Source: Kumtagia ephedrae
GTDB lineage: Bacteria; Pseudomonadota; Alphaproteobacteria; Rhizobiales; Rhizobiaceae
Length of the DNA stretch: 64,000 bases
Assembly: GCF_003012745.1 (NCBI RefSeq)
Contig: NZ_PXYK01000018.1
Coordinates: 78,505-142,504, forward strand
Reading direction: 5' to 3'
This document shows positions 36,651 through 45,761 of this stretch, piece by piece; the first letter of the stretch is position 1, and the number at the start of each line of letters is the position of its first letter. Under the pieces are notes generated by a model, which was given only the letters and a program-made list of their open reading frames with translations, was not told the origin of the DNA and searched no databases. Made by a program: the position numbers and the translations under genes.

Positions 36651-36688
36651 AAGAATTCGCCGCGCCGCCAGCGCGGCGAATTCTTTTT
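36651..36688 (+). terminator. Strong intrinsic terminator after ftsH
   Basis: AAGAATTCGCCGCGC (36651-36665) pairs perfectly over 15 bp with 36671-36685 around loop CGCCA, followed by TTTTT. Confidence 0.92.
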
Positions 36689-37198
36689 GACGCGGCAGCT
36701 TGCCCAAGGAAACATGCTTTTGACAGGTACAGCGGCAGCATCTGTCCGGGACGGAGAAAGTCTCCGCCATGTTGTTCTGCCCTCCAGATAAAGTTACTAT
36801 GGCGTTGCGCCTGAATTTGCCGTAATTTTGCCACGGCTCTGCCGCATTCTGCGTGAAAGAATGATCGCGAGGAGTAAGGGGGAGCGATACAATTCCGGGT
36901 GGTTTCGAGTGTCCGGCCGATTGCAGGCTTTGACCTCGGAACCTCGTGTCATCAAAGATAAACAAAAGCAGTTTTACGTTTCGTCCATGACGCGGTCATG
37001 AGAACGGAGCGGACTTCAAATTGGGGCAAGACGGGTATAAGCCGTCGCATTCAGCCGCGAATGGCCGAAGGAAGTCGAGCATCGGGCAACCGGCAATGAC
37101 TTCTAAGGGATTCGTAACGTATACTCATATTTTGTGATGCGGCCGAGACGCTCGATTTGTGGCAAGGCTGTGTCGCCTGATTTGTTGGGGACTACCTG
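36689..37198. other. 510-base gene-free leader upstream of glmM
   Basis: No convincing coding frame is seen on either strand. The stretch is AT-richer than its surroundings, with many A/T runs (AAAGATAAACAAAAGCAG near 36953), and a possible promoter around 37110-37135 (TTCGTAACGTATACTCAT). It may hold distal promoter elements or a small RNA. I could not recognise a glmS-type ribozyme or any named riboswitch. Confidence 0.45.
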
Positions 37199-38551
<1,353 letters not shown>

Positions 38552-38605
38552 CGGCCATGTGCCGGCGCGCCCGCAGCGTGCCGTCTCTGTCCTGAACCAC
38601 TCACT

Positions 38606-38642
38606 TGCGGGGCCGGCGCGATGAACGCGCGCCGGCCCCGCA
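38606..38642 (+). terminator. Terminator-like hairpin after glmM
   Basis: TGCGGGGCCGGCGCG (38606-38620) pairs perfectly over 15 bp with 38628-38642 around ATGAACG. The following GCCGTTTCC is a poor U tract, so termination may be partial or Rho-aided. Confidence 0.7.
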
Positions 38643-38702
38643 GCCGTTTCCGCGAACGAGATGCCGCGTCGAATCGAACCGAATCGTGGTTAAGGAACAG
38701 GG

Positions 38703-38717
38703 TTAAGCGCGCCTTAA
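38703..38717 (+). promoter_or_regulatory. CtrA-binding box before first outer-membrane barrel gene
   Basis: TTAAGCGCGCCTTAA is a perfect TTAA-N7-TTAA box, followed by CC as in the extended consensus. It lies 81 bases before the barrel gene start. A further TTAA at 38690 lies at N9 spacing and may be an extra half-site. Confidence 0.7.
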
Positions 38718-38797
38718 CCTTTGCCCTTCATTATCCACGATGAGTTCAACCTTGCTCGGGCGCACGCTCGATCCCGAGGGAATCTGGGGTATCGGAA

Positions 38798-39631
38798 ATG
38801 GTGAGACTTGGAATGTCAGGCCTCGCGGCCATCCTGGCAAGCAGCGTCGCTGTACCCGCCCTGGCGGCGGACTATATCGAGCCGCCGGTGATCGAGGCGC
38901 CTCCGGTGGTCGAGGAGGTCTACGCGGCGCCGGACGTAGGCGGCTGGTACATCCGCGGCGACATCGACTATCACTGGACCAATTTCCGCAACGGCGACTA
39001 CATCCTCTACGGCGCGCCGGGCCAGCGCGGCAAGTTCGACGACGGCGACCTCAAGGGCGCGATGTCGCTCGGCGCCGGCATCGGCTACCAGGTCAACGAC
39101 TATTTCCGCGTCGACCTGACGGGCGACTACTTCTTCGACGCCGATTTCGAAGGCAGCACCTCCGGCTTCTGCGGGGGCGTGCCCTGCACCTCGACAGACC
39201 GTTCGTCGATGTCGGCGTTCCTGCTTCTGGCCAACGCCTATGTCGATCTCGGCACCTATCACGGCTTCACGCCTTATGTCGGCGCCGGCATCGGCGGCGC
39301 CCACATCAAGTGGGACAAGCTCGTCAACGACGACGACAACGGCCGCACCGAGCATGACGGCGGCAGCGAATGGCGCTTCGCCTACGCGGCGATGGCCGGC
39401 GTGTCCTACTGCCTGACCAACAGGACCAAGCTCGACTTCGGCTATCGCTACTCGCGCATCGAGGGCGGCGACATGTTCGGCTACGCCAACAATGCCGGCC
39501 CCGGCTTCGACGACGGTTTCGACGTGCACGAGGTGCGCGGCGGCCTGCGCTACCAGTTCACCGGCAGCAACGGCTGCGAGCCTGCTCCGCAGCCGATCGC
39601 CTACGAGCCGCCGCCGGTCTACAAGCAGTAG
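38798..39631 (+). CDS. Omp25/Omp31-like outer-membrane beta-barrel protein, first copy
   Basis: This 277-residue protein has a signal peptide ending near ALA-ADYIEPP, an extended Pro-rich N-terminal segment and an eight-stranded OmpA-like barrel. The strands are visible as GWYIRGDIDYHWTNF, GAGIGYQVNDYFRVDLTGDYFF, ANAYVDLGTYHGFTPYVGAGIGGAHI, and the closing strand VRGGLRYQF. A C-terminal PPPVYKQ tail follows the last strand, which is unusual for a barrel ending in aromatic F/W. Such proteins are structural or immunodominant in Brucella relatives. A CtrA box lies upstream. Confidence 0.88.
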   Translation: MVRLGMSGLAAILASSVAVPALAADYIEPPVIEAPPVVEEVYAAPDVGGWYIRGDIDYHWTNFRNGDYILYGAPGQRGKFDDGDLKGAMSLGAGIGYQVNDYFRVDLTGDYFFDADFEGSTSGFCGGVPCTSTDRSSMSAFLLLANAYVDLGTYHGFTPYVGAGIGGAHIKWDKLVNDDDNGRTEHDGGSEWRFAYAAMAGVSYCLTNRTKLDFGYRYSRIEGGDMFGYANNAGPGFDDGFDVHEVRGGLRYQFTGSNGCEPAPQPIAYEPPPVYKQ

Positions 39632-39654
39632 TCCCGATCGTCCCGCATGCATCG

Positions 39655-39686
39655 ACCGCCCGGCGAAAGCCGGGCGGTTCCGCTTT
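39655..39686 (+). terminator. Terminator after first outer-membrane barrel gene
   Basis: ACCGCCCGGC and GCCGGGCGGT form a perfect 10-bp stem with a GAAA tetraloop (39655-39678), followed by TCCGCTTTT. Confidence 0.85.
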
Positions 39687-39810
39687 TGTAGGCCCCCGAG
39701 CGAGCTCTGAATCTATCGCGCACTCGGCGTCTCCGCCCACGCACCGGCTGGCGTTCGCTCTCCGACGGTCCCGACGCAACCGATTCCTCGCCGGCCTTGT
39801 TTCTTCGACT

Positions 39811-39988
39811 CCGAGGCCTGGATTCCCGACACTCTCCGCTCGCTCACGAGGTCGAGAATGACGACAGTCATGGGCCGCTTCGGCTGATCACCGGCGGTGG
39901 CGATTGTCGGAGGCCTCAGTCAATGTCGTCATTCCCGGCCTCGTGAGCGAGCGAAGCGAGCGGAGAGTGTCGGGAATCCAGGCCTCGG
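39811..39988. repeat. Large imperfect inverted repeat in the intergenic region
   Basis: The left arm 39811-39865 (starting CCGAGGCCTGGATTCCCGAC) is nearly the reverse complement of the right arm 39925-39988 (ending GGGAATCCAGGCCTCGG). Each is 55-64 bases with small indels, around a centre of about 60 bases. The right arm also holds GAGCGAGCGAAGCGAGC, itself palindromic. It resembles the short palindromic intergenic elements common in rhizobial genomes. It fills most of the 566-base gap between the two barrel genes, where no gene is seen. Confidence 0.8.
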
Positions 39989-40111
39989 AGATGGCGAAGC
40001 CAAAGCCGACGAAGAAGTTCCACGATGGTACGCCGGGCCGAATCCGGGGATTGGGAATCCGGCAGTCCCGTGCGAACACCAATCCGCGGCCTGGATGACG
40101 TTTCGTTAGGG

Positions 40112-40126
40112 TTAACCGGCACTTAA
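40112..40126 (+). promoter_or_regulatory. CtrA-binding box before second outer-membrane barrel gene
   Basis: TTAACCGGCACTTAA is a perfect TTAA-N7-TTAA box followed by CC, 72 bases before the barrel gene. A third TTAAC at 40136 lies nearby. Confidence 0.72.
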
Positions 40127-40197
40127 CCGTTATGGTTAACAATGGTCCCGGTAGCGATCGACAGTTATGCGCCGTCATCGCCAGGGGAGCTATCAGT

Positions 40198-40956
40198 ATG
40201 ATCCTTGTCAGACGTGTCGTCCTGCTGTTCGCGGCCAGCGCCCTCATGCCGGTTGCCGGTGCCGGGGCGGCGGACTACGAGCCGCCGATCTTCGTAGAGC
40301 AGGCCGAGGAATACGTGCCGGTCGAGGTCGGCTCCGGATGGTATCTGCGCGGCGACATCGGCTACATCTTCGACAATAGCTATGACGACACCCAGCTCGC
40401 GGTGACCGCCATCGACGAGTTCGCGCCGTTCGACCCGATCCGCATCCTTTCCTTCGAGGAGGACGACACGCCGGTCTTCGGCAGCGTCGGCTTCGGCTAC
40501 CACTTCAACGATTTCCTGCGCGCCGACGTGAATCTCGGCCTGCTGCCGCGGGAGAAGTTCAGCACGGGCGGCCGGATCGACGGCATCGACGCTTCCGCGA
40601 GCGCCGAGAACACCTACTGGACCGGCATCGCCAACGGCTATATCGACCTCGGCACCTATGCCGGGCTGACGCCCTATGTCGGCGCCGGCGTCGGCGTGCT
40701 CTATTCGAAGATCGAGCTGGACGCGCGTCTCGGCGACCTGAGCGCGAGCTATAGCGATCGCGACTACAACTTCCTCTACACGCTGAACGCCGGTGCGTCC
40801 TACCAGGTGGCCAAGAACGTCTCGGTCGATGTCGGCTACCAGTATCTGTCCTCCCCCGACGCGCCCTTCGTGAAGATCGGCGACGACGGTGCCGAATACG
40901 GCAAGGGCCTCGATTACCATCAGGTCAGGGTCGGCCTGCGCTACGACCTCTGGTGA
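40198..40956 (+). CDS. Omp25/Omp31-like outer-membrane beta-barrel protein, second copy
   Basis: This 252-residue protein has a signal peptide (cleavage near GAGA-ADYEPP) and an eight-stranded barrel parallel to the first copy. It shares the phrases GWYLRGDIGYIFDNS, FGYHFNDFLRADVNLG, ANGYIDLGTYAGLTPYVGAGVGVLYSK, and the closing strand VRVGLRYDLW with a terminal aromatic. The start ATG 40198 follows AGGGGAG by 8 bases. The two barrels are diverged tandem paralogues. It is convergent with the ACT-domain gene; the two stop codons abut. Confidence 0.88.
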   Translation: MILVRRVVLLFAASALMPVAGAGAADYEPPIFVEQAEEYVPVEVGSGWYLRGDIGYIFDNSYDDTQLAVTAIDEFAPFDPIRILSFEEDDTPVFGSVGFGYHFNDFLRADVNLGLLPREKFSTGGRIDGIDASASAENTYWTGIANGYIDLGTYAGLTPYVGAGVGVLYSKIELDARLGDLSASYSDRDYNFLYTLNAGASYQVAKNVSVDVGYQYLSSPDAPFVKIGDDGAEYGKGLDYHQVRVGLRYDLW

Positions 40957-41379
40957 TCAGCCCGGCGGTGGCTCCGTCGCCGCCGGCTTTGCCATGGCCT
41001 CCAGGATGGCGACGGCCTCGCCGGCCCGGTCGGCCGGGACGAAGAGATGGTCGTGGAAGAAGGCCGAGACCGGATTGACGCCCATGCCGGCCGCCGCCAG
41101 CCGCGTGGCGATCGCCGCCATGAAGCCGACCGCCTCCAAGGCCGAGTGGATCTCGAGCGTGACCATCCGGCAGGGAAACGTCCCCTGGAGACCGGCGCCT
41201 CGCGCTTCCTCCTCGCGCAGGATCAGCGTGCGGCCCTCCGCCTCGCGAAAGATCATCACCGGATCGGTTCCGGCCGGTATCGGACTGTCCGCCGGCAGGG
41301 TGCAGAAGACGAAAAGGCCGGGCTGCAGGGCCGGGCGCATTCCGGCGAGCAGGGCGGCAAGGTCGGTCTCGCCGGGCAT
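40957..41379 (-). CDS. ACT-domain protein
   Basis: This 140-residue cytoplasmic protein has two ACT-like halves. The second half reads CRMVTLEIHSALEAVGFMAAIATRLAAAG with MGVNPVSAFFHDHLFVP, typical of stand-alone ACT proteins (DUF2241 type). ACT domains bind amino acids and regulate enzymes or transporters. No enzyme domain is attached and the neighbours give no clue to a target. It faces the second barrel gene tail to tail with no spacer. Confidence 0.85.
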   Translation of the reverse strand: MPGETDLAALLAGMRPALQPGLFVFCTLPADSPIPAGTDPVMIFREAEGRTLILREEEARGAGLQGTFPCRMVTLEIHSALEAVGFMAAIATRLAAAGMGVNPVSAFFHDHLFVPADRAGEAVAILEAMAKPAATEPPPG

Positions 41380-41524
41380 CTTTGTCTCCCCTTCCGACGC
41401 GCTGCGCAGGCTGGCAGCGCCAGTCTGGCCGGAATCATCCGCCGGTCAAGCGCGACGGCTCGCAACCGGCGGCGCGTTGAGGCATTTTCCGTACGGTGTA
41501 TGGTGATTCCGGGAGGGCGCAACG

Positions 41525-42163
41525 ATGGCGAATGCGCGCAGCCGCAGGGAACTGCAAAAGGCCGAGGTCCGGGCCGAGCTGGTCGAGGCGGCGCACGCCC
41601 TGGTCAGGGAGGAAGGCTATGAGGGGCTGACCATCCGCAAGCTGGCGGCCCGCGTGGGCTACGCGCCTATGTCCGTCTACTCCTACTTTCCCGACAAGCA
41701 CGCCATCCTGTTCGCGCTGGCGCGGGATGCCTTTGCCATCCTTGCAAGGCGCATGGAGCGCGAGGCCCCGGCCGATCCGCTGCAGGCGCTCATCAAGATG
41801 ATGCGCGAATACGCCGCCTTCGCTTTCGACAACCCCAACGAATACCGCACCGTCTTCACCTCGCGGGATCCTGCCAGCATGCCGCACGAGGATCCCGCCG
41901 AGCTGCAGAAGGAAAACCCGGCGCTGCAACTCCTGCTGAAGCGCGTCCAGGCCTGCGTGGACGCCGGTGTGCTGGAAGGGGACGTCTTCGCCATCTCCAC
42001 CCTGCTGTGGACGTTCGGCCACGGCACCGTGTCGCTGCTGATCAGCTTTCCCGGCTATCCGTTCGGCGAGCGCGACGCCTATGTCGAGCGGACCATCGAG
42101 GTGGTGCTGGCGGGCCTGCGCAGCGCCCCCGTCGCACCGCTCGGAACGACGTCGCGCTGCTGA
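41525..42163 (+). CDS. TetR-family transcriptional regulator with WHG-type C-terminal domain
   Basis: This 212-residue regulator has a TetR helix-turn-helix at residues 20-65: AAHALVREEGYEGLTIRKLAARVGYAPMSVYSYFPDKHAIL. The helical ligand domain has PNEYRTVFTSRDP and LLWTFGHGTVSLLISFPGYP, as in TetR_C_33 (WHG) members. The upstream region carries TTTTCCGTACGGTG at 41486-41499. This resembles half of the palindromes before the small exported gene at 44306, so the protein may regulate itself and that gene. The ligand is unknown. Confidence 0.88.
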   Translation: MANARSRRELQKAEVRAELVEAAHALVREEGYEGLTIRKLAARVGYAPMSVYSYFPDKHAILFALARDAFAILARRMEREAPADPLQALIKMMREYAAFAFDNPNEYRTVFTSRDPASMPHEDPAELQKENPALQLLLKRVQACVDAGVLEGDVFAISTLLWTFGHGTVSLLISFPGYPFGERDAYVERTIEVVLAGLRSAPVAPLGTTSRC

Positions 42164-42231
42164 CGCCTCGCTGGTGCATCTCGGCGCTCGCGGAGTCGGT
42201 TTTGAGGAGTTGCACGACGCGCTTCGCGGCC

Positions 42232-43164
42232 TCATTCTCCAACTTCAATCCCAGATGACATATCCATCGCGGCCGCGACGATGGCACGCCTCAACCATAT
42301 GTGCCTTGGCGCGTCCTGCTGGCGCGCGTGCCAGGCGAGGCTCATCGTGAAACTCCCAAGATCGAGGGGCGGTGGCAACGATGCGAGGCGTCTCATGTTG
42401 GCGGCCGCTCGTGCCAGGCTCGACGGCAGGGTCATGATAAGGTCGGAGCGGGCGGCGATCTCGACGGCCGCGAAGAAATTCGGCACACGCAGTTTCACCC
42501 GTCGCCTTCGCCCCATCCGCGCAAGCACCTCGTCGACAGGTGCGGGTCCGACGCCTGTGACGCTCACCACGATATGCTCAAGCGCCAGGAAGCGGTCGAG
42601 CGTGAGTTCTTCGGCGAGCGCGGGGTGGTGCGCCCGCATGAGCGTCACGAGGTCTTCGTCATAGAGGCGGCGTCGCTGGATGCCGGCCGGCGCGTCCTCG
42701 ACCAGCGCCACCATCGCGTCCGCTACTCCCTGCTCCAGCGCTTCGAAGCCGTTCGCGCCCGGCGCGGCAATGTCGAGGTCGACGGATGGCGCCTCGCGGG
42801 CGAGGCGGGCGAGCAAATACGGCGCGAGCGCGGCGGCCTGGAGATCAGGCGTGAGAAGTCGGACCCGACCCGTCGCCGTCGCGGGATCGAATGAGCTCGC
42901 CTCCAGCATTTCTCCCACGCCCGCCAGTATGGTGCGCAGCATGGGACGCACCGCTTCGGCACGGGAACTGAGGACGTAGCCACCCGGCCCGTCAACCAGC
43001 AGCGCATCCGAAAACAGGGCGCGCAATCGTCCGAGCGCTCGGCTCGCGGCGGGCTGGCTCATGCCGAGCCGGTGGGCGGCTCGCGTGACGTTCTTCTCAT
43101 CCAGCAGCGCCTCGAGCGCCACCAGCAAGTTAAGGTCGACCCGGCGCAAATCCACTTCACGCAT
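42232..43164 (-). CDS. LysR-family transcriptional regulator
   Basis: This 310-residue protein has an N-terminal winged helix (VDLNLLVALEALLDEKNVTRAAHRLGMSQPAASRALGRLR, about 9-48) and a periplasmic-binding-like effector domain. The start ATG 43164 begins MREVDLRRVDLNLL; ATG at 43173 would add three residues. It is divergent from the NAD(P)-binding oxidoreductase gene over 85 bases that contain a near-palindrome (ATATACAGCATGCATTGG). This is the classic arrangement of a LysR activator with its target. The inducer is unknown. Confidence 0.9.
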   Translation of the reverse strand: MREVDLRRVDLNLLVALEALLDEKNVTRAAHRLGMSQPAASRALGRLRALFSDALLVDGPGGYVLSSRAEAVRPMLRTILAGVGEMLEASSFDPATATGRVRLLTPDLQAAALAPYLLARLAREAPSVDLDIAAPGANGFEALEQGVADAMVALVEDAPAGIQRRRLYDEDLVTLMRAHHPALAEELTLDRFLALEHIVVSVTGVGPAPVDEVLARMGRRRRVKLRVPNFFAAVEIAARSDLIMTLPSSLARAAANMRRLASLPPPLDLGSFTMSLAWHARQQDAPRHIWLRRAIVAAAMDMSSGIEVGE

Positions 43165-43249
43165 AATCACCATATACAGCATGCATTGGACGCATGGAAG
43201 TTTCGCGCCTATCCATTCCTTCATCGAACGAACTGACGGAGTGGCAATC

Positions 43250-44128
43250 ATGTATGTCGTGCTTGGAGCAAACGGACGGGCCGGGGGCGAGGCGGCGCGC
43301 GCCCTCATCGAGCGCGGTGAGGCCGTGCGTGTTGTCCTGCGTCGCAAGGAACAAGGTGAAAAATGGACGGAACTCGGCGCGGAGGTGGCCGTCGCGAACA
43401 TCGAGGATGCCGACGCGATGACCGACGCGCTGAGGGGCACGTCGGGTGCGTTCCTGCTCAATCCTCCGCCGGTGAGCGGCGATCCTTTTGCGCGTACGGA
43501 AGAACTCGGTGCCGCGCTTGCCGATGCCGCACGGCGGGCGCGTTTACTCAAGGCCGTCGTCCTGTCGTCCATCGGCGCGCAGCATGCCTCCGGCACCGGC
43601 GTCATCGCCACCCTCAACCGGGTCGAAGCCCTGCTTGGCGGAGTGGCGCCGGCGACCGCCTTCCTGCGGTCGGGCTATTTTGTCGAGACCTGGAGCGAGG
43701 TGGCGCAAACCGTTGTGTCGGAAAGCGTACTGCCGAGCTTTATCGAACCTTCCCAAAAAATCCCGATGGTGAGCACGATCGATGTCGGGCGCACCGCGGC
43801 CGCCCTGCTGTGCGAGGAGTGGACCGGCAAACGCGTCGTGGAGCTCGGCGGACCGGAAGACTGGAGCGCCGGCGAGGTGGCGGTGGCCTTCGCCGACTTT
43901 CTCGGCCGTCCCGTGGTGCCGGTGCCGGTCCCGGCGGAGCGCCGCGCGGCGCTGCTTGCAGAGCAAGGCGTGCCCGATGAGGTGGCGCACGCGCTTCTCG
44001 GCATGTACGAGGGAATCGCCAACGGCCTGTTCAGGCGCGAGAAGGACAGCGAACACCGGCGCGGCTCGGTTTCTCTGATGACAGCGATCGAGCGCGTTGT
44101 CGCAACAGGTGGACCAGCCAGCCGCTGA
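43250..44128 (+). CDS. NmrA-like NAD(P)-binding oxidoreductase
   Basis: This 292-residue atypical short-chain dehydrogenase has a Rossmann start MYVVLGANGRAGGEAARALIERG (GxxGxxG-type loop). It has a second basic stretch VVLRRKEQGEKW and NmrA-like NPPPVSGDPFARTEELGAAL. The canonical YxxxK is absent, as in NmrA and quinone-reductase 2 (YtfG)-like proteins, so it may reduce quinones or sense NADP(H). ATG 43250 lies 9 bases after ACGGAG. It is probably the target of the divergent LysR regulator. Confidence 0.85.
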   Translation: MYVVLGANGRAGGEAARALIERGEAVRVVLRRKEQGEKWTELGAEVAVANIEDADAMTDALRGTSGAFLLNPPPVSGDPFARTEELGAALADAARRARLLKAVVLSSIGAQHASGTGVIATLNRVEALLGGVAPATAFLRSGYFVETWSEVAQTVVSESVLPSFIEPSQKIPMVSTIDVGRTAAALLCEEWTGKRVVELGGPEDWSAGEVAVAFADFLGRPVVPVPVPAERRAALLAEQGVPDEVAHALLGMYEGIANGLFRREKDSEHRRGSVSLMTAIERVVATGGPASR

Positions 44129-44220
44129 TCCTTGGCGGCGGCCGTCGGCGGTCGCTGCTCCATGTTCACACCGAGAATGCCGACACCGTTTCGAAGTTGC
44201 CGTCTACTTGCAAGAGTTTT

Positions 44221-44290
44221 CGTACATGTACGAAATCGCTTGCGCCCGCATGTCTCTTGCCGTATCTGTACGTTACTGCGTACATGTACG
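44221..44290 (+). promoter_or_regulatory. Twin palindromic operators CGTACATGTACG
   Basis: Two exact copies of the 12-base palindrome CGTACATGTACG occur at 44221-44232 and 44279-44290, with centres 58 bases apart (between five and six helical turns). The first is extended as TTTCGTACATGTACGAAA. Both lie directly upstream of the small exported protein gene, bracketing its probable promoter. They look like sites for a TetR-type repressor. Confidence 0.65.
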
Positions 44291-44305
44291 GAAAGGATCG
44301 CGGAG

Positions 44306-44557
44306 ATGAAGAAACTCGCACTGGCATTTGCCCTGCTGCTGGGCACGTCCGGACCGCTGCTTGCCGACACGGCGGCGAAGGATGCCGGGAAGGCGGCTAC
44401 GCCGCGCACCGTCACGGCCGACCGGCCCGTGCTTGACCAGACCAAAACCCGGTCGATCCGGCAGGCACAGGAGCCTGCCGACACGGCGGCACCCGCCAAG
44501 CGGCGCGTCCGCTCCGGCATCGAGATCAATCCCTGGATCGTGCCCAGCTTCCGGTGA
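44306..44557 (+). CDS. Small exported protein of unknown function
   Basis: This 83-residue protein has a signal peptide (MKKLALAFALLLGTSGPLLA, cleavage near LLA-DTA). The remainder is polar and low in complexity (Ala, Thr, Lys, Arg) and ends in GIEINPWIVPSFR. GGAG is adjacent to ATG 44306. I recognise no family. The 63-residue mature part is basic and probably disordered. The twin operators upstream imply tight ligand-responsive control, as seen for small periplasmic proteins next to efflux genes, although no efflux gene is adjacent. A palindromic repeat follows. Confidence 0.72.
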   Translation: MKKLALAFALLLGTSGPLLADTAAKDAGKAATPRTVTADRPVLDQTKTRSIRQAQEPADTAAPAKRRVRSGIEINPWIVPSFR

Positions 44558-44592
44558 AATCCGCGGCCGCTGTGATCGGTCGACGGGTAGTT

Positions 44593-44770
44593 TAGCGCCC
44601 CCGTGGTTCGACCGCTCGACAAGCTCGCGGCTCACCATGAGGGCTCCTGATAGGCTTCGCCCGCCACAACTGTCGCTTGCGTTGACTGCCCACAGCGATC
44701 GGCGCGACCGTCCCGGTAGCCCTCATGGTGAGCCGCGGGCTTGTCGAGCGGTCGAACCACGGGGGCGCTA
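44593..44770. repeat. Nearly perfect 53-bp inverted repeat (MITE-like palindrome)
   Basis: Arms 44593-44645 and 44718-44770 are reverse complements with one mismatch. They begin TAGCGCCCCCGTGGTTCGAC and include CTCACCATGAGGGCT. They enclose 72 bases without coding potential. The GGTTCGAC / CTTGTCGAGC / CTCACCATGAGG vocabulary is shared by repetitive intergenic elements in many alphaproteobacteria. There is no transposase, so it would be non-autonomous. The 246-base gap holds no gene. Confidence 0.85.
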
Positions 44771-44803
44771 GACACGACCCTATCCGCGACGGGCCGACCG
44801 CCG

Positions 44804-45670
44804 CTATTCCTCGGCGGGCGCCGGCCGGCGGCGACCGTAGCCGGCGAGCGGCTGGTAGCCACGGAAATAGTCGATGGTGAAGGTTTTCGGATAGCCCGGC
44901 TGGCGGTTGAGCGGGCCGGCGGGAGCGTCGGGCCGCTCATAGATGCCGAGCATGACCTGCATCGGATAGGCGGGCGATTGGGGGATGCGCCTGAGCAGCC
45001 GGTCGTCGACGAAGACGTCGACATGGCGCGGCGTCCATTCCGCCGCGTAGATGTGGAACTCGGTGGCGTCGATCGGCACGAAATCGGTGAACCAGGCGTC
45101 GGCCAGCGCCGGGTCGCCGGCTGCGTGGACGCCATAGCCGATGCGTGTCGACCGCGTGCCGGCAAAGCCGCCGGAAATCTCGCACACGCAGATGCGGCCG
45201 GACCGCTCCGGCCGGTCGCCGAAGCCGACCAGCCACAGCCCGACCTGGTTCAGGCGCGATGCCGCCGCCTTGGCGCGCATCTCGAAATAGCCGTAGCGCG
45301 GCACGTAGAGGCGCTGCCTGTCCTGCGGCTCGCGCACGCGGCTGTCGGGATTGCACCGCGCCTGCCCGTCGGCGCTGTCCACGGGCCCGGAATAGACGCC
45401 CGTCTGCAGCGACGACGCACGCACCGTGCCGTCGAATTCGGGGCACCAGGGCTGCTGCCCGTCGTCGATTTCCAGGACGACGGAACCCTTGGCGAAGCGG
45501 TACCGCGCGGCGGCCTGGCGGCGCGAGCTCCAGTGCGGCAAATGGTAGGGCAGCCATTTGCGTCGGTCGAGGGCGGGGCCGTTGAAGGCTTCGGCGAAGT
45601 CGAGGCGGTAGCCGGGCCTCAAAATAGGATTCGGCGGCACGCTGCCGGCCGGCCACATTTCCGCGATCAT
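44804..45670 (-). CDS. Glycoside hydrolase family 16-like protein with altered catalytic motif
   Basis: This 288-residue protein has a GH16/concanavalin-like beta-sandwich pattern: FAEAFNGPALDRRKWLPY near 25-42, YVPRYGYFEMRAKAAAS near 130-147, and FHIYAAEWTPRHVDVFVDDRLLRR near 210-233. The GH16 signature E-x-D-x-x-E, which carries nucleophile and acid/base, reads RICVCEISGGFAG here. Only the first glutamate is present, so normal laminarinase chemistry is doubtful. No signal peptide is evident from ATG 45670. It could bind rather than cleave beta-glucan or galactan. It is downstream of the DUF2235 gene on the same strand. Confidence 0.72.
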   Translation of the reverse strand: MIAEMWPAGSVPPNPILRPGYRLDFAEAFNGPALDRRKWLPYHLPHWSSRRQAAARYRFAKGSVVLEIDDGQQPWCPEFDGTVRASSLQTGVYSGPVDSADGQARCNPDSRVREPQDRQRLYVPRYGYFEMRAKAAASRLNQVGLWLVGFGDRPERSGRICVCEISGGFAGTRSTRIGYGVHAAGDPALADAWFTDFVPIDATEFHIYAAEWTPRHVDVFVDDRLLRRIPQSPAYPMQVMLGIYERPDAPAGPLNRQPGYPKTFTIDYFRGYQPLAGYGRRRPAPAEE

Positions 45671-45761
45671 CTGCTTCGCCCCTGCTGTTGCGATGCGGCA
45701 AGGACTAGCGCGCGCCGTCCTGCCCGCCAACGGCCGGCGCGGCCGTCTCCTGACAGGCAAG

